64,000 nt of DNA from Caldimonas thermodepolymerans (GCF_015476235.1 NZ_CP064338.1:2108001-2172000), one strand, 5' to 3'; positions 10,457 to 21,452 are shown, numbered from the stretch's first letter. The notes: a model not told the origin generated them from the letters alone. Made by a program: numbers and translations.

Positions 10457-11697
10457 GCTCGTGCAATCGAAACGGGTTGATGCTTGGTGTCATGGAGCTC
10501 GCCTGCGGTGCCCGCGCCGGCATCGGTGCCGGCCTCGGGCAGGGCGGCATCGGCCTGCGGCATGTCCGCCGCCAGCGTCCCCATCGCAGCCTGCGCAATG
10601 ATATGGCGCAATGCGTCCATTCCCTCCCCTTGCGCCGCACTGATGAAGACGCGCGGCACGGAACGCCCCGGGGCGATCTCGAACGCGTCGACGCCCTGGC
10701 GCGGACGCTGGTCGGCTTCCAGCGCGTCCACCTTGTTGAAGACCAGCACCTGCGGCACGTCGGCGGCACCGATTTCGTGCAGCACCCGCTGCACTTCCTG
10801 CACGTGCTCGCGCCAGGTGGGGCTGGCAGCATCGACGACGTGCAGCAGCAGGTCCGCGTCGGCCGCCTCCTGCAGGGTGGCCTGGAAGGCTTCGACCAGG
10901 GTATGGGGCAGGTCGCGGATGAAGCCGACCGTGTCCGACAGCGACACCGAACGGTCGGCCTCGGCGAGGTACAGCTGGCGGGTGGTCGTGTCCAGCGTCG
11001 CGAACAGCTGGTCGGCGGCATAGGCGCGCGCCTTGACCAGCGCGTTGAACAGCGTGGACTTGCCGGCGTTGGTGTAGCCCACCAGCGAGACGTTGTAGGT
11101 ATTGTTGCGCGTGCGCGAGCGCCGCTGCGTATGGCGCTGGCGCTTGACCTTCTCGAGCTGCGCCTTCAGCGCCTTGATGCGCTGGCCGATCATGCGGCGG
11201 TCCAGCTCGATCTGGGTTTCGCCCGGGCCGCCGCGGTGGCCGACGCCGCCGCGCTGGCGCTCCAGGTGGGTCCAGCGGCGCACCAGGCGCGTGGACAGGT
11301 ATTGCAGGCGCGCCAGCTCGACCTGCAGCTTGCCCTCGTGGCTCTTGGCGCGCTGCGCGAAGATCTCCAGGATCAGCATCGTGCGGTCGGCGACCGGCAC
11401 GCCGAGGTGGCGCTCGAGGTTGCGCTGCTGCGCGGGCGACAGCGCCTGGTCGAACAGCACGGACGCCGCGCCGTGCTCGGCCACCAGGGCCTTGATCTCG
11501 TCGGCCTTGCCCTCACCGACGAACAGGGCGGCATCGGGAGTCCGGCGCCGGGTGGTCAGCCGGGCCACGGGAAGGTCGCCGGCCGATTCGGCCAGCAACG
11601 CGAGTTCATCCAGGGTGGGATCGAAGGGCGAGCCCGGGCCGAGGTCCACGCCCACCAGCACGGTACGGGGAAGGTTCTCGCGGTCGGAGGGAATCAA
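10453..11697 (-). CDS. hflX: HflX ribosome-associated GTPase
   Basis: HflX binds ribosomes and splits stalled 70S particles under stress. The 414-residue protein has the glycine-rich N-terminal domain, the coiled linker around GPGETQIELDRR (about 158-169), and a GTPase domain with the P-loop GYTNAGKST at 207-215, DTVGFIRDLP for switch II and FNKVDAL as the base-specificity loop. The start must be TTG at 11697, since no in-frame ATG or GTG lies between it and the hfq stop; no strong ribosome binding site precedes it, so translation may depend on reading through from hfq, 60 bases upstream. The stop overlaps the hflK start. Confidence 0.95.
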   Translation of the reverse strand: MIPSDRENLPRTVLVGVDLGPGSPFDPTLDELALLAESAGDLPVARLTTRRRTPDAALFVGEGKADEIKALVAEHGAASVLFDQALSPAQQRNLERHLGVPVADRTMLILEIFAQRAKSHEGKLQVELARLQYLSTRLVRRWTHLERQRGGVGHRGGPGETQIELDRRMIGQRIKALKAQLEKVKRQRHTQRRSRTRNNTYNVSLVGYTNAGKSTLFNALVKARAYAADQLFATLDTTTRQLYLAEADRSVSLSDTVGFIRDLPHTLVEAFQATLQEAADADLLLHVVDAASPTWREHVQEVQRVLHEIGAADVPQVLVFNKVDALEADQRPRQGVDAFEIAPGRSVPRVFISAAQGEGMDALRHIIAQAAMGTLAADMPQADAALPEAGTDAGAGTAGELHDTKHQPVSIARA

Positions 11698-11757
11698 TGT
11701 CTTTGCCGCTGCCAGGGCTCGGGAGGGCCCGGGCGCGGACCCTCGTGCACGTCGGTG

Positions 11758-12000
11758 TCAGTTGGAATCGTTCGATTCGCCGGGGTGGAAATTCACCGCG
11801 CGGCCGGGAACGACCGTGGAGATGGCATGTTTGTAGACCATCTGGGTCACGGTATTGCGCAAGAGCACCACATACTGATCAAACGACTCGATGTGGCCCT
11901 GCAGCTTGATGCCGTTGACCAGATAGATCGAGACCGGCACATGTTCCTTGCGCAGCAGGTTCAGAAAGGGGTCTTGTAGAAGCTGCCCTTTGTTGCTCAC
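11758..12000 (-). CDS. hfq: RNA chaperone Hfq
   Basis: Hfq is a hexameric Sm-like protein that pairs small RNAs with target messages. The 80-residue protein shows the Sm1 core ([27 protein letters not shown]) and the Sm2 motif [10 protein letters not shown], with the poly(U)-binding residues Q9, F43 and the KH pair in place. The C-terminal tail is short, as is normal for betaproteobacteria. The start codon is GTG at 12000, preceded by GGAG at good spacing (CGGAGCATATC). It leads the hfq-hflX-hflK-hflC message. Confidence 0.98.
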   Translation of the reverse strand: MSNKGQLLQDPFLNLLRKEHVPVSIYLVNGIKLQGHIESFDQYVVLLRNTVTQMVYKHAISTVVPGRAVNFHPGESNDSN

Positions 12001-12067
12001 GATATGCTCCGTGTTGAAAGTTTTGGAACCTGCACGTTAACACAGCCCCCCCGGGGCCGGGAAAAAG

Positions 12068-13414
12068 TCAGGAATCCTTGTCCGAGTAGGGGTTGCGCGA
12101 GGAACGCATCTCGATGCGCAAGGGCGTGCCGACCAGCTTGAAATGCTCCCGGAACCGCCCTTCCAGGAAGCGCTTGTAGGCATCCGTGACGTGCTCCAGC
12201 GAATTGCCGTGGATCACGATCACCGGCGGGTTCATCCCGCCCTGGTGCGCGTAACGCAGCTTGGGCCGGAACATGCCGGCGCGCTTGGGCGCCTGGAACT
12301 GCACCGCCTCGTGCAGCAGGCGCGTCAGCACCGGCGTGGGCATCTTCTTGAAGGCCGAGGCGTGCGCCTCCTCGATCGCCTTCCACAGCGGCCCGAGCCC
12401 CTGGCGCTTGAGCGCCGAGATGTGCACGATGGGCGCGAACTTCAGGAAGGCCAGGCGCTGGTCGATCGAGCGCTGCAGCATCATGCGCTGGTAGTCGTCG
12501 ACCGCGTCCCACTTGTTGACCGCCACCACCACGGCGCGACCGCTGTCGAGGATGTAACCGGCGATGTGGGCGTCCTGGTCGGTCACCCCCTGGGTCGCGT
12601 CCAGCAGCAGCACGACCACGTTGGACTCGGCGATCGCCTGCAGCGTCTTGACCACCGAGAACTTCTCGATCGCCTCGAACACCCTGCCCTTGCGGCGCAG
12701 CCCCGCGGTGTCGATCAGCTCGAAGCGGCGGCCGCCGCGCTCGAACGGCACCGAGATCGCATCCCGGGTGGTGCCCGGCATGTCGAACGCGACCAGGCGC
12801 TCCTCGCCGAGCCAGGTGTTGATCAGCGTGGACTTGCCGACGTTGGGCCGGCCGGCCACCGCCAACCGGATGACCTGGGCACGGGCCTCCCGCTGTTCCT
12901 CGTCCTCCTCGTCTTCCTCGAAGACGAACGGCTCCAGCGCCACCTCGAGCAGGCTGCGCACGCCCTGGCCGTGGGCGGCGGACACCGGGATGGGCTCGCC
13001 CATGCCCAGTTCGTGGAACTCGGCGATCTGGGGTGCGTCGCGCATGCCCTCGGCCTTGTTCACGGCCAGCAGCACGCGCTTGCTGGTGGTGCGCAGGTAG
13101 CGCGCGATGTCATGGTCCTGCGCCGACAGGCCGGCGCGGGCATCGACGACGAAGATCACCACGTCGGCCTCGGCCACGGCCTGGCGGGTCTGCTTGGCCA
13201 TCTCCCGGACGATGCCGGTGGAGGAATCCGGCTCGAAGCCGCCGGTGTCGACGACGATGAACTCGCGGTCCCCCAGGCGGCCGTCGCCATAGTGGCGGTC
13301 GCGGGTCAGGCCGGCGAAGTCGGCGACGATGGCGTCGCGCGACTTCGTCATCCGGTTGAACAGCGTCGACTTGCCGACGTTGGGCCGTCCGACCAGCGCA
13401 ATGACGGGTTTCAT
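12068..13414 (-). CDS. der: Ribosome-assembly GTPase Der (EngA)
   Basis: Der carries two GTPase domains in one chain and is needed for 50S subunit maturation. The 448-residue protein has P-loops GRPNVGKST at 9-17 and again at 188-196, matching DTGG and DTAG switch II motifs, NKAEG and NKWD specificity loops, and a C-terminal KH-like domain ending in the basic-then-polar tail. An acidic linker (EEDEEDEEQ) joins the domains at about 165-174. It sits between bamB (22 bases upstream) and hfq (67 bases downstream). Confidence 0.98.
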   Translation of the reverse strand: MKPVIALVGRPNVGKSTLFNRMTKSRDAIVADFAGLTRDRHYGDGRLGDREFIVVDTGGFEPDSSTGIVREMAKQTRQAVAEADVVIFVVDARAGLSAQDHDIARYLRTTSKRVLLAVNKAEGMRDAPQIAEFHELGMGEPIPVSAAHGQGVRSLLEVALEPFVFEEDEEDEEQREARAQVIRLAVAGRPNVGKSTLINTWLGEERLVAFDMPGTTRDAISVPFERGGRRFELIDTAGLRRKGRVFEAIEKFSVVKTLQAIAESNVVVLLLDATQGVTDQDAHIAGYILDSGRAVVVAVNKWDAVDDYQRMMLQRSIDQRLAFLKFAPIVHISALKRQGLGPLWKAIEEAHASAFKKMPTPVLTRLLHEAVQFQAPKRAGMFRPKLRYAHQGGMNPPVIVIHGNSLEHVTDAYKRFLEGRFREHFKLVGTPLRIEMRSSRNPYSDKDS

Positions 13415-13436
13415 GGGCGATCGCCTCGCTCTCGCT

Positions 13437-14591
13437 TCAGGGCATGCGCACGGCGTGGACGCTGCCGGACGCCGTCACGACGATGACCAGGCCGCCCGCG
13501 GCCACGGGCGTCGCGACCACGGCCGAGCCGTCGGTGGCCAGGCGCGCCAGGGGCGTGCCATCCTCGGCCGACAGCACGTGCACGTAGCCTTCGGCATCGC
13601 CCACCACCACCCGGCCGCCGAGGGCCTGCGGCGCGGTCAGGCCGCGGAAGCGGAACTGCTCGGCCTCCCACGCCACGTCGCCGTCGCTGCTGCGGTAGGC
13701 GGTGACGCGGTCGGTGGCATCGACGCCGTAGACCCGTTGCTCGTCCGCGGCCAGCCCCACGCTGCCACGGCTGGTCTTGCTCCACAGCAGCGCCCCGCGC
13801 AGCGCGTCGATGCAGCCGAGCGCAGACTGGAACGCGCGCACGCAGACGGTGTCGCCCTGGCGCGCGGCCGGGCCGACCAGGTCGGCCAGGCGCTCGACCT
13901 CGTTGGTGCCGCGCGGCGAGGCCACCGCGACTTCCCAGCGCACGTTGCCGCGCAGCGGGTCCAGCCCGGCCAGCCGGGGCCCCTGGCCCACCACCAGCGT
14001 GTTGCGCACCGCCAGCAGCACCCCGGGCTGCGACAGCGTCAGCGGATCGCCCGGGCGGCGCTGCGTCCACAGCTTGCCGCCGGTCTGCGCGTCATAGGCG
14101 TGCACCGAGCGGTCCGCGCCGTAGACGAACACCCGCTCGCCGGCCACCAGCGGCGCGGTGACGACGCGCGCGTCGACGCGCTGCCGCCACAGCGCCTTGC
14201 CCTGCTCCAGCACCACCAGCTCGTTGCCGGGCGTGACCACCGCCACCCAGCGGCCGTCGCTGCCCACCCCCGCGGCGATGCCGCCGTCGACCTGGGCGCG
14301 CCACAGCGCCCGGCCGGACGCGGCCTCGAGCAGCGCGACGCTGCCGTCGCTGGCCGCCACGGCCACCGTCTCGCCCGCCACGGCCACGCGCAGCGGCAGC
14401 CGCACGGCGCCGATGCGCTGGGTCCAGGCGGTCTCGACCCGCACGGCCGCGGGCGCCGGCTGGGCCAGCGGCGTGGGCTTGGGTTTCTCCGGCCCGCTGG
14501 AGCAACCAGCCAGCAACGCGGCCAATGCCAGCACGCCGGCACACGTCGTCCGGGCACCCGCACGCGCCCTGCGCACCACGGCCGACCTCAC
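13437..14591 (-). CDS. bamB: Outer-membrane protein assembly lipoprotein BamB
   Basis: BamB is an eight-bladed beta-propeller scaffold of the BAM complex that inserts beta-barrel proteins into the outer membrane. The 384-residue protein has a lipoprotein signal ending LAALLAGC, with the acylated Cys at 30, followed by repeated PQQ-like blades ([36 protein letters not shown]). Its start overlaps the stop of the preceding TPR gene as ATGA, and der follows after 22 bases, as in many proteobacteria. The other BAM lipoprotein in this window is bamD at 25.6 kb. Confidence 0.96.
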   Translation of the reverse strand: MRSAVVRRARAGARTTCAGVLALAALLAGCSSGPEKPKPTPLAQPAPAAVRVETAWTQRIGAVRLPLRVAVAGETVAVAASDGSVALLEAASGRALWRAQVDGGIAAGVGSDGRWVAVVTPGNELVVLEQGKALWRQRVDARVVTAPLVAGERVFVYGADRSVHAYDAQTGGKLWTQRRPGDPLTLSQPGVLLAVRNTLVVGQGPRLAGLDPLRGNVRWEVAVASPRGTNEVERLADLVGPAARQGDTVCVRAFQSALGCIDALRGALLWSKTSRGSVGLAADEQRVYGVDATDRVTAYRSSDGDVAWEAEQFRFRGLTAPQALGGRVVVGDAEGYVHVLSAEDGTPLARLATDGSAVVATPVAAGGLVIVVTASGSVHAVRMP

Positions 14592-15253
14592 CGGACCACC
14601 TCCGCGGCAGGTGCAGGGGCGGCGCCCAGCGCGGTCAGCTTGGCCTCGACCAGCGAGCGGTAGCCCGCCGACTCCGGCATGGCCCGGTAGGCCTTCTCGT
14701 ATTCGGCGCGCGCCTCGGCCTTCTTGCCCTGCGCCAGCAGGATGTCGCCGCGGCGGTCGGCCGCCAGGGCGGCGAACTCGCCGGGCAGGTCGGCGTCGAG
14801 CTGCTTGAGCGCCTCGTCGTAGGCCTTCGCGTCAAGCAACAGCCCGGCCAGGCGCAGGCGCGCGATGGCACGGTACGGCGCCTCGCTGCCCTTGTCGATC
14901 ACCCAGGCCAGCGCGGCGCGGGCCGCGTCGGCCTTGCCCTGGTCGTGCAGGGCCTTGGCAGCAAGCAAGGCGGCCTGGCTGGCGTAGACGGTGCGCGGAT
15001 GGCGGTCCTTCAGGTCGTCGAAGGCACGCTGCGCCTGCTCGGCGTTGCCTGCCTGCGCAGCCTTCTCGACCTCGTCGTACAGCGCGCTGGCCTTGTAGGC
15101 CTGGTCGCGCTGCCACCAGTTCCAGCCGTTCCAGGCGGCGAACGCGCCCAGCACGAGGATGACCACCCAGGTGATCAGGTTGCCGTACTGCTTCCAGAAA
15201 TGCTTGATGTTCTCAAGCTGCTCTTGTTCTTGGAGGTCGAGTTGGGTAGCCAT
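14588..15253 (-). CDS. yfgM: YfgM-family TPR membrane protein
   Basis: A 221-residue inner-membrane protein with a short cytosolic N terminus (QEQEQLENIKHFWKQYG), one transmembrane segment at about 25-45 (TWVVILVLGAFAAWNGW) and a periplasmic tetratricopeptide region. In E. coli YfgM binds the PpiD chaperone at the Sec translocon and influences the Rcs response; that role is inferred here. I chose ATG 15253 because it gives the conserved N terminus MATQLDLQEQEQL. It lies between hisS and bamB, its usual neighbours, and overlaps bamB by 4 bases. Confidence 0.92.
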   Translation of the reverse strand: MATQLDLQEQEQLENIKHFWKQYGNLITWVVILVLGAFAAWNGWNWWQRDQAYKASALYDEVEKAAQAGNAEQAQRAFDDLKDRHPRTVYASQAALLAAKALHDQGKADAARAALAWVIDKGSEAPYRAIARLRLAGLLLDAKAYDEALKQLDADLPGEFAALAADRRGDILLAQGKKAEARAEYEKAYRAMPESAGYRSLVEAKLTALGAAPAPAAEVVR

Positions 15254-15305
15254 AGCGGGCGTTGCAGGAAATGGAACGGGCCGCACGCGGCGGCCGAAAC
15301 TGCGA

Positions 15306-16592
15306 TTATGCGTTGAGGAGTTCGCGCGCCCACTCGCCGGCCTGCGCCAGCGGGCGCAGGGTCTGGGCGGCCGAGGCATCGCGCAGCGGCTTGACCGCGA
15401 CCTGCCCTTGCGAGACTTCGTCCTCGCCGAAGATCAGCGCGTAGCGGGCGCCACTGGCGTCGGCGCGCTTGAACTGGCTCTTCATGCTGCCGGGACCGTC
15501 CTTGCCGGCCGCGTGCATCAGCACCGAGACGCCCGCCGCGCGCAGCGCCTCGATCGTGACCATCGCGTTGCCGAGCACCGTCGCGCTCGGCACGACGGCG
15601 TAGGCCACCGGCGCCGGTGCCGGCGGGATGCTGCCCAGCTCCTTGAGCAGCTCCAGCACGCGCTCCACGCCCAGCGCCCAACCCACGGCGGGGGCCGGCT
15701 TGCCGCCGATCTGCTCGATCAGGTAGTCGTAGCGGCCGCCGCCGCAGACCGTGCCCTGGGAGCCGAGCCGGTCGGTGACCCACTCGAACACCGTCAGGTT
15801 GTAGTAGTCCATGCCGCGCACCAGGCGCGGGTTGATGCGGTACTCCAGCCCGTTGGCATCCAGGATCGCGCGCACCGCGTTGAAGTGCGCGAGCGACGCC
15901 TCGCCGAGGTAGTCCATCAGCTTGGGCGCGCCCTCGACCAGGGCCTGCATCGCCGGGTTCTTGGTGTCGAGGATGCGCAGCGGGTTGCTGTACAGGCGCC
16001 GCTGGGCATCGACGTCGAGCTGGTCGCGGTGCTGCTCGAAGTAGGCGATCAGCGCCTCGCGGTGGGCCTTGCGCTCGTCGGGCTGGCCCAGGCTGTTGAG
16101 CTCCAGGCGCACGTCGTGCAGGCCGATGTCGCGCCACAGCGCGCGGCACATCAGGATCAGCTCGGCGTCGACGTCCGGGCCGGCGTAACCCAGCGCCTCG
16201 GCGCCGACCTGGTGGAACTGGCGGTAGCGGCCGCGCTGCGGGCGCTCGTGGCGGAACATCGGGCCGATGTAGTAGATGCGCTTGCCGCCGTCATAGAGCA
16301 TCGAGTGCTCGGTGACGGCGCGCACGATGCCGGCCGTGTTCTCGGGACGCAGCGTGAGCTTGTCGCCGTTCATCGAGTCCTCGAAGGAGTACATCTCCTT
16401 CTCGACGATGTCGGTCACCTCGCCCAGGCCGCGCACGAACAGCGGCGTCGGCTCGACGATCGGCGTGCGCATGTTCGCGTAGCCATAGCGCGCCATCAGT
16501 GCGCGCACCTTGTCCTCGAACCACTCCCAGCGCGCCGATTCCGGCGGCAGGATGTCGTTCATGCCTTTGACGGCCCGGAGCTGTTCTGCCAT
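15306..16592 (-). CDS. hisS: Histidyl-tRNA synthetase
   Basis: HisRS charges tRNA-His. The 428-residue class II synthetase starts with the conserved [13 protein letters not shown], shows motif 2 in [21 protein letters not shown], the histidine-specific [15 protein letters not shown] and [12 protein letters not shown], motif 3 in [13 protein letters not shown], and a C-terminal anticodon-binding domain. This separates it from the catalytically inactive HisZ at 6.7-7.8 kb. It lies 90 bases downstream of ispG and 52 bases upstream of yfgM in the same direction. Confidence 0.98.
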   Translation of the reverse strand: MAEQLRAVKGMNDILPPESARWEWFEDKVRALMARYGYANMRTPIVEPTPLFVRGLGEVTDIVEKEMYSFEDSMNGDKLTLRPENTAGIVRAVTEHSMLYDGGKRIYYIGPMFRHERPQRGRYRQFHQVGAEALGYAGPDVDAELILMCRALWRDIGLHDVRLELNSLGQPDERKAHREALIAYFEQHRDQLDVDAQRRLYSNPLRILDTKNPAMQALVEGAPKLMDYLGEASLAHFNAVRAILDANGLEYRINPRLVRGMDYYNLTVFEWVTDRLGSQGTVCGGGRYDYLIEQIGGKPAPAVGWALGVERVLELLKELGSIPPAPAPVAYAVVPSATVLGNAMVTIEALRAAGVSVLMHAAGKDGPGSMKSQFKRADASGARYALIFGEDEVSQGQVAVKPLRDASAAQTLRPLAQAGEWARELLNA

Positions 16593-16682
16593 GTTGTCGT
16601 TCTGTCGTGTCTGTCTGGTGGGGCCGCCGGCCCCGTCGTCGCAGGAGCGCCCGCCCCTGCCCCGTCGGCGTTGCCGCCTCGC

Positions 16683-17966
16683 TCAATGCGTCGCCGGGGC
16701 CGCACCGAAACGCCGTTCGATGTAGTCCTCGACGATCTTCTGGAATTCCTGCGCAATGCCCTCGCCGCGCAGCGTCATCGCCTTCTGCCCGTCGATGAAC
16801 ACCGGCGCGGCCGGCGTCTCGCCCGTGCCGGGCAGGCTGATGCCGATGTCGGCGTGCTTGCTCTCGCCCGGACCGTTGACGATGCAGCCCATCACGGCGA
16901 CCTTGAGCGTCTCGACGCCGGGGTAGCGGCTCTTCCAGACCGGCATCTGCGCGCGCAGGTAGTCGTCGATCTGCTTGGCCAGGTCCTGGAACACCGTGCT
17001 GGTGGTGCGACCGCAGCCGGGACAGGCGGTCACGCTGGGCACGAAGGTGCGCAGGCCCAGCGCCTGCAGGATCTCCATCGCGACCACCACCTCCTGGGTG
17101 CGCGGCTCGCCGGGCTGGGGGGTGAGCGAGACGCGGATCGTGTCGCCGATGCCTTCCTGCAGCAGGATGGCCAGCGCCGCGGCCGAGGCCACCGTGCCCT
17201 TCGCACCCATGCCCGCCTCGGTCAGGCCCAGGTGCAGGGGGTAGTCGCAGCGCGCGGCCAGCCCGCGGTAGACGGAGATCAGGTCCTGCACGCCGCTGAC
17301 CTTGCACGACAGCACGATCTGCTCGCCGCGCATGCCCAGCGCCTCGGCGCGCCGCGCCGACTCGATCGCCGAGGTGATCAGCGCCTGGTACATCACCTGC
17401 TGCGCGTCCCACGGCGTGGCGCGGCGCGCGTTCTCGTCCATCAGCGCGGCGAGCAGCTCCTGGTCCAGGCTGCCCCAGTTGACGCCGATGCGCACCGGCT
17501 TGTCGTGGCGCAGCGCGACCTCGATCATCTGCGCGAACTGGCGGTCGCGCTTGTCGCCCTTGCCGACGTTGCCGGGGTTGATGCGGTACTTGGACAACGC
17601 CTCGGCGCAGGCCGGGTACTGCGTCAGCAGCAGGTGGCCGTTGTAGTGGAAGTCGCCGATCAGCGGCACGTCCACGCCCATGCGGTCGAGCTGCTCGCGG
17701 ATCGCGGGCACCGCCTGCGCCGCCTCGGGCGTGTTGACCGTGATGCGCACCATCTCCGAGCCGGCGCGCGCCAGTTCCTTGACCTGCACCGCGGTCTCGA
17801 TGACGTCGGCCGTGTCGGTGTTGGTCATCGACTGCACCCGCACCGGCGCGTCCCCGCCGACGGTCACGACGCGGCTGCCCCAGCGCACGCTGGCCTGGCG
17901 CGAGCGCCGCGGCGCGGGCCGCGCGGCCGGGGTGAAGGAGTCGGAATCGGAGGAGAACTGCTGCAT
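16683..17966 (-). CDS. ispG: 4-hydroxy-3-methylbut-2-enyl diphosphate synthase (flavodoxin)
   Basis: IspG (GcpE) catalyses the reductive dehydration of the cyclic diphosphate MEcPP in the non-mevalonate isoprenoid pathway. The 427-residue protein has the TIM-barrel N-terminal half ([10 protein letters not shown]) and the [4Fe-4S] half with cysteines in CPGCGRT and in [10 protein letters not shown]. It has the insertion between these domains typical of proteobacterial enzymes. The first residues [21 protein letters not shown] are poorly conserved. It stands 30 bases after the rodZ stop in the direction of transcription. Confidence 0.97.
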   Translation of the reverse strand: MQQFSSDSDSFTPAARPAPRRSRQASVRWGSRVVTVGGDAPVRVQSMTNTDTADVIETAVQVKELARAGSEMVRITVNTPEAAQAVPAIREQLDRMGVDVPLIGDFHYNGHLLLTQYPACAEALSKYRINPGNVGKGDKRDRQFAQMIEVALRHDKPVRIGVNWGSLDQELLAALMDENARRATPWDAQQVMYQALITSAIESARRAEALGMRGEQIVLSCKVSGVQDLISVYRGLAARCDYPLHLGLTEAGMGAKGTVASAAALAILLQEGIGDTIRVSLTPQPGEPRTQEVVVAMEILQALGLRTFVPSVTACPGCGRTTSTVFQDLAKQIDDYLRAQMPVWKSRYPGVETLKVAVMGCIVNGPGESKHADIGISLPGTGETPAAPVFIDGQKAMTLRGEGIAQEFQKIVEDYIERRFGAAPATH

Positions 17967-17996
17967 GACGGAAGGCCGCGGACGCTCGCGCCGCGG

Positions 17997-18920
17997 TTAC
18001 TTGACCTCGAAACGGGCCACGTTGTCGCGCACGAACGGGGTCATGTCGAACGGCTGGCCCCGCACGACGACCTCGGTCGCGCCCGCATTGCCGACCCGCA
18101 TGCGCAGCGGAAAGCTGCCACCGAAGGTGAGCGTCTCGCCGGGCGCCACCAAGCGCGACAGCAGCACGCGGCCGTTGGCATCGCGCACCTCCATCCAGCT
18201 CTCGGCCGTGGTGCGCACCACCACCGGCGCCTCGGCCGCCTGCGGCGCGGCCGCCGGGGGAGCGGCCGGCACCGGCTGGGCAGCAGGCGCCGACGGCGCG
18301 GCCGGGGCCGCACCTGGCGACGGCTGCGGTGGCGGGTCGACGACCAGCGGTGCGGAATGCACGGTCTCGGACGCGGGCGCGTCGGTCGGCGGCATCACCG
18401 GCACGGTGCTGGTGACCGTGCCGTTCCCCGCGGCAGGTGCGGCGACGTCGTCGCGCGACCAGTTGCCCGGCAGCGTCAGCATCCCGGGCGGCAGCAGCCA
18501 CAGCACGACGGCGGCGACGATCAGCAGCAGCGGCACCCACACCGCCGGGCGCGACAGCGCCGACAGGACCACGCCGTCGCCGGCGTGCGACGAGCCATCG
18601 CGGAACGGCTGGTTGAGCCCGCGCGCGACGTGCTCCAGCCGCGACGGCGTGCCGGGTTCGGGCAGCCGCGCCAGGATGGGCGCAGGATCGACCTTGAGGA
18701 AACGGCAGACGGTCTGCGCCAGCGCCCGCGCGAACGTGGGATCGGGCAGCTGGTCGAACTGGTCGGCCTCGAGCGCCTCGAGCTTCTTGACGCTGACCTT
18801 GATCGAGGCGGCCAGCGCGGCGATGTGCACCCCCTGCGCCAGGCGCGCCGCCTTGAGCATCTCGCCGGCCGACTGTGCCGGCGCGCCGGGTGCCGCCGTG
18901 CTGCGGTCCGCCTCAGTCAT
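17997..18920 (-). CDS. rodZ: RodZ-like helix-turn-helix membrane protein (DUF4115)
   Basis: RodZ links MreB filaments to the cell-wall elongation machinery. The 307-residue protein has a cytosolic N-terminal helix-turn-helix (GEMLKAARLAQGVHIAALA, about 19-87), a positively charged juxtamembrane stretch, one transmembrane segment at about 125-146 (WVPLLLIVAAVVLWLLPPG), a Pro/Ala-rich spacer and a periplasmic DUF4115 domain (SWMEVRDANGRVLLSRLVAPGE). The gene overlaps the pilW stop by 8 bases and precedes ispG, a common arrangement. Confidence 0.9.
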   Translation of the reverse strand: MTEADRSTAAPGAPAQSAGEMLKAARLAQGVHIAALAASIKVSVKKLEALEADQFDQLPDPTFARALAQTVCRFLKVDPAPILARLPEPGTPSRLEHVARGLNQPFRDGSSHAGDGVVLSALSRPAVWVPLLLIVAAVVLWLLPPGMLTLPGNWSRDDVAAPAAGNGTVTSTVPVMPPTDAPASETVHSAPLVVDPPPQPSPGAAPAAPSAPAAQPVPAAPPAAAPQAAEAPVVVRTTAESWMEVRDANGRVLLSRLVAPGETLTFGGSFPLRMRVGNAGATEVVVRGQPFDMTPFVRDNVARFEVK

Positions 18921-19725
18921 TGAAGTTCCTCCGCTCGAAAGCGGCCGCTTCGCGGGAGTTCGGGAAGCGCTGGCGCAGCTGGTTGCCGAAATCCAGCGCG
19001 CCGCCGGTGTTGCCCATCTTGTGCTCGATGCGCGCGGCCAGCCACAGCGTTTCCGCGTTCACGTACTCGGGCACGTTGTTGACACGGCGCACGTAGAAGC
19101 GTGCACGCTCCAGCTCGCCGCGGCGATACAGCACGTGGGCCAGGTTCACCGCGATCGCGGGGCTGGACGGGTCCAGCTCGTAGGCGCGCATCAGCGTCTT
19201 CTCGGCCTCGGCCAGGTCGCCGCCGCGCACCTGGCAGACCCCCTTGGCCAGCAGGGTGCGCGGCGCATCCCGGTACTGCGGGATCCCGATCGCCGCATCG
19301 AACTGGGCATGGGCTTCGGCGTAGCGCCGGCGCTGGCAGAGGAACCAGCCATAGTTGTGCATCACGTCCGCATCGCGCGCGTTGAGCTGCAGCGCGCGGC
19401 GGAAGCTGTCCTCGGCCAGCTGGTCTTCATTCATGCTGGCGTAGATCAACCCGCGCAGGTTGTAGGCCTGGGGCATGGAGGGATCGGCCTGCAGCGCCAG
19501 CTTGACCTCGTCCAGCGCGGTCGTCACCTGCCCCTGCGTGAAGTAGGCGGTGGCCAGTTCCAGGCGGATCTGGGCCCGCCGCTGGGCCTCGGTCTGGTCG
19601 GAAGCCGTGCGGATCTCCCCCGATCCGCCCGACGGTGCCGTCGCACAACCGGCCAGCCAGGCGCTGGCCGCGAGCACTGCCATCAGATGCCACACCCTGC
19701 GGGATGCGTGCCGACCCAACGTCAT
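18913..19725 (-). CDS. pilW: Type IV pilus biogenesis/stability lipoprotein PilW (PilF)
   Basis: PilW/PilF is an outer-membrane TPR lipoprotein that helps the PilQ secretin assemble. The 270-residue protein has a lipoprotein signal ending SAWLAGC (Cys 27), then about six tetratricopeptide units ([47 protein letters not shown] and later copies). ATG 19725 overlaps the rlmN stop as ATGA, which fixes the start and implies coupling. The stop overlaps rodZ. No other pilus genes are in the window. Confidence 0.9.
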   Translation of the reverse strand: MTLGRHASRRVWHLMAVLAASAWLAGCATAPSGGSGEIRTASDQTEAQRRAQIRLELATAYFTQGQVTTALDEVKLALQADPSMPQAYNLRGLIYASMNEDQLAEDSFRRALQLNARDADVMHNYGWFLCQRRRYAEAHAQFDAAIGIPQYRDAPRTLLAKGVCQVRGGDLAEAEKTLMRAYELDPSSPAIAVNLAHVLYRRGELERARFYVRRVNNVPEYVNAETLWLAARIEHKMGNTGGALDFGNQLRQRFPNSREAAAFERRNFND

Positions 19726-20861
19726 CGTCTCTTCTCCTGCCGGCTCGAGCCGGTCGTTGCATGGATGCGTATCGGCTGGCGGGTCAGGCGCTGCTGCACG
19801 TTGGTACGGTCCTGGACCTCGCCGGCCAGCTGACCGCAAGCCGCGTCAATGTCGTCTCCTCGCGTCTTGCGAACGGTCGTGACGATACCAGCATCCATCA
19901 GCACCTTCGCGAAGGCCTGCACCTGGGGACGCGCAGACCGTTTCAGGCCCGAGGAGGGGAAGGGATTGAAGGGAATCAGGTTCAGCTTGCAGGCCACCCG
20001 CCCCTTGAGCAGCGCCAGCAGCTCGCGCGCATGCGCCTCGGTGTCGTTCACGCCGTCGAGCATGCAGTACTCGAAGGTGATGAAGTCGCGCGGCGCGGTC
20101 TCGAGGTAGCGGTTGCAGGCGTCGAGCAGCTCGGCGATCGGGTACTTGCGGTTCAGCGGCACCAGCTCGTCGCGCAGCGTGTCGTTGGGCGCATGCAGCG
20201 ACACGGCCAGCGCCACCGGGCAGTCCTGGCGCAGCCGGTCGATCATCGGCACCACGCCGGAGGTGGACACCGTCACGCGCCGGCGCGACAGCCCGTAGCC
20301 GTGGTCGTCGAGCATCACCCGCAGGGCCGGCACCAGCGCCGAGTAGTTCTGCAGCGGCTCGCCCATGCCCATCATCACGACGTTCGTGATGGCGCGCTCG
20401 CCCGGGGCCAGGTTCAGGCGCTGGCGCAGGTGGTGCTCGGCGTACCAGAGCTGGGCGAGGATCTCGCCGGTGGTCAGGTTGCGGCTGAACCCCTGGTGCC
20501 CCGTGGAGCAGAAACGGCAGCCGACCGCACAGCCGGCCTGCGAGGACACGCACAGCGTGCCGCGGTCGTCCTCGGGAATGAAGACGGACTCGACGGCATT
20601 GCCGTTGCCCACGTCGAACAGCCACTTGATGGTGCCGTCGGCGGACGCCTGCTCGGCCAGCACCGGCAGCGCACGCACTTCGGCCACGCCGGCCAGCTTC
20701 TGGCGCAGGGACTTGGCGAGGTCGGACATCTGCTCGAAGTCCGACGCGCCCTTCTGGTGGATCCAGCGGAACAGCTGGGTCGCGCGGAAGCGCTTCTCGC
20801 CCAGCTGCTCGCAGTAGACCGCCAGCCTGTCGAGATCGAAATCCAGTAGGTTGACGGTCAT
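19722..20861 (-). CDS. rlmN: Dual-specificity 23S rRNA A2503 / tRNA A37 methyltransferase RlmN
   Basis: RlmN is a radical-SAM enzyme that adds a C2 methyl group to an adenine in 23S rRNA and in some tRNAs. The 379-residue protein has the cluster-binding cysteines C111, C115 and C118 in [19 protein letters not shown] and the resolving cysteine at about 342 in [10 protein letters not shown]. The motif GMGEPLQNY and the SAM-binding GVVP region are present. The C-terminal 30 residues are polar and poorly conserved. It lies downstream of ndk (40 bases) and is coupled to pilW. Confidence 0.98.
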   Translation of the reverse strand: MTVNLLDFDLDRLAVYCEQLGEKRFRATQLFRWIHQKGASDFEQMSDLAKSLRQKLAGVAEVRALPVLAEQASADGTIKWLFDVGNGNAVESVFIPEDDRGTLCVSSQAGCAVGCRFCSTGHQGFSRNLTTGEILAQLWYAEHHLRQRLNLAPGERAITNVVMMGMGEPLQNYSALVPALRVMLDDHGYGLSRRRVTVSTSGVVPMIDRLRQDCPVALAVSLHAPNDTLRDELVPLNRKYPIAELLDACNRYLETAPRDFITFEYCMLDGVNDTEAHARELLALLKGRVACKLNLIPFNPFPSSGLKRSARPQVQAFAKVLMDAGIVTTVRKTRGDDIDAACGQLAGEVQDRTNVQQRLTRQPIRIHATTGSSRQEKRR

Positions 20862-20901
20862 GTGCCTTCCTCGTTCGAGGATGCAGTGGCTACAACCGCG
20901 C

Positions 20902-21327
20902 TCAGCGGCTGTAGATGTTCATGCCGGGGAAGAAGAACGCCACTTCGGCAGCCGCGGTTTCGGGACCGTCGGAGCCGTGCACGGCGTTGGCGTCGATGCT
21001 CTCCGCGAAGTCGGCACGGATGGTGCCCTTCTCGGCCTTCTTCGGATCGGTGGCGCCCATCAGTTCGCGGTTCTTGGCGATGGCGTTCTCGCCTTCGAGC
21101 ACCTGCACCATCACCGGGCCGGAGATCATGAACTCGACCAGGTCCTTGAAGAAGGGACGCTCCTTGTGCACGGCGTAGAACTGCTCGGCCTCGCCGCGCG
21201 ACAGATGCACCATCTTGGCCGCCACGATCTTCAGACCCGCGCCTTCGAAACGAGAGTAGATCTGGCCGATCACGTTCTTGGCCACGGCATCGGGTTTGAT
21301 GATCGACAGAGTGCGTTCGACCGCCAT
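20902..21327 (-). CDS. ndk: Nucleoside diphosphate kinase
   Basis: Ndk balances nucleoside triphosphate pools by moving phosphate between nucleotides through a phospho-histidine. The 141-residue protein has the active-site histidine at 117 in NAVHGSDG, the Kpn loop and [11 protein letters not shown] at the N terminus. AGGAGAA lies close upstream of ATG 21327. It starts the downstream ndk-rlmN-pilW-rodZ-ispG stretch. Confidence 0.99.
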   Translation of the reverse strand: MAVERTLSIIKPDAVAKNVIGQIYSRFEGAGLKIVAAKMVHLSRGEAEQFYAVHKERPFFKDLVEFMISGPVMVQVLEGENAIAKNRELMGATDPKKAEKGTIRADFAESIDANAVHGSDGPETAAAEVAFFFPGMNIYSR

Positions 21328-21366
21328 GAAAGTTCTCCTGAAATCAAGTACTTGGCAAAGCTTTTC

Positions 21367-21372
21367 ATTGTA
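21367..21372 (-). promoter_or_regulatory. Possible -10 element before ndk
   Basis: TACAAT reads on the minus strand 39 bases before the ndk start, in an AT-rich patch that stands out from its GC-rich surroundings. No convincing -35 was found at standard spacing. Confidence 0.4.
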
Positions 21373-21452
21373 ACGCCCGCACGGGGGTTTTCCCCAGGCA
21401 GGCGCCGCTATTTCCAGCGCGGGTCAAGGGCATCCGGCGGGTGGGGTGACCG

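Noticed and set aside
12001-12067. A GC-rich patch between der and hfq that looks like a terminator
   Set aside because: The C and G runs do not form a stem of useful length followed by a T tract in the direction of der transcription.
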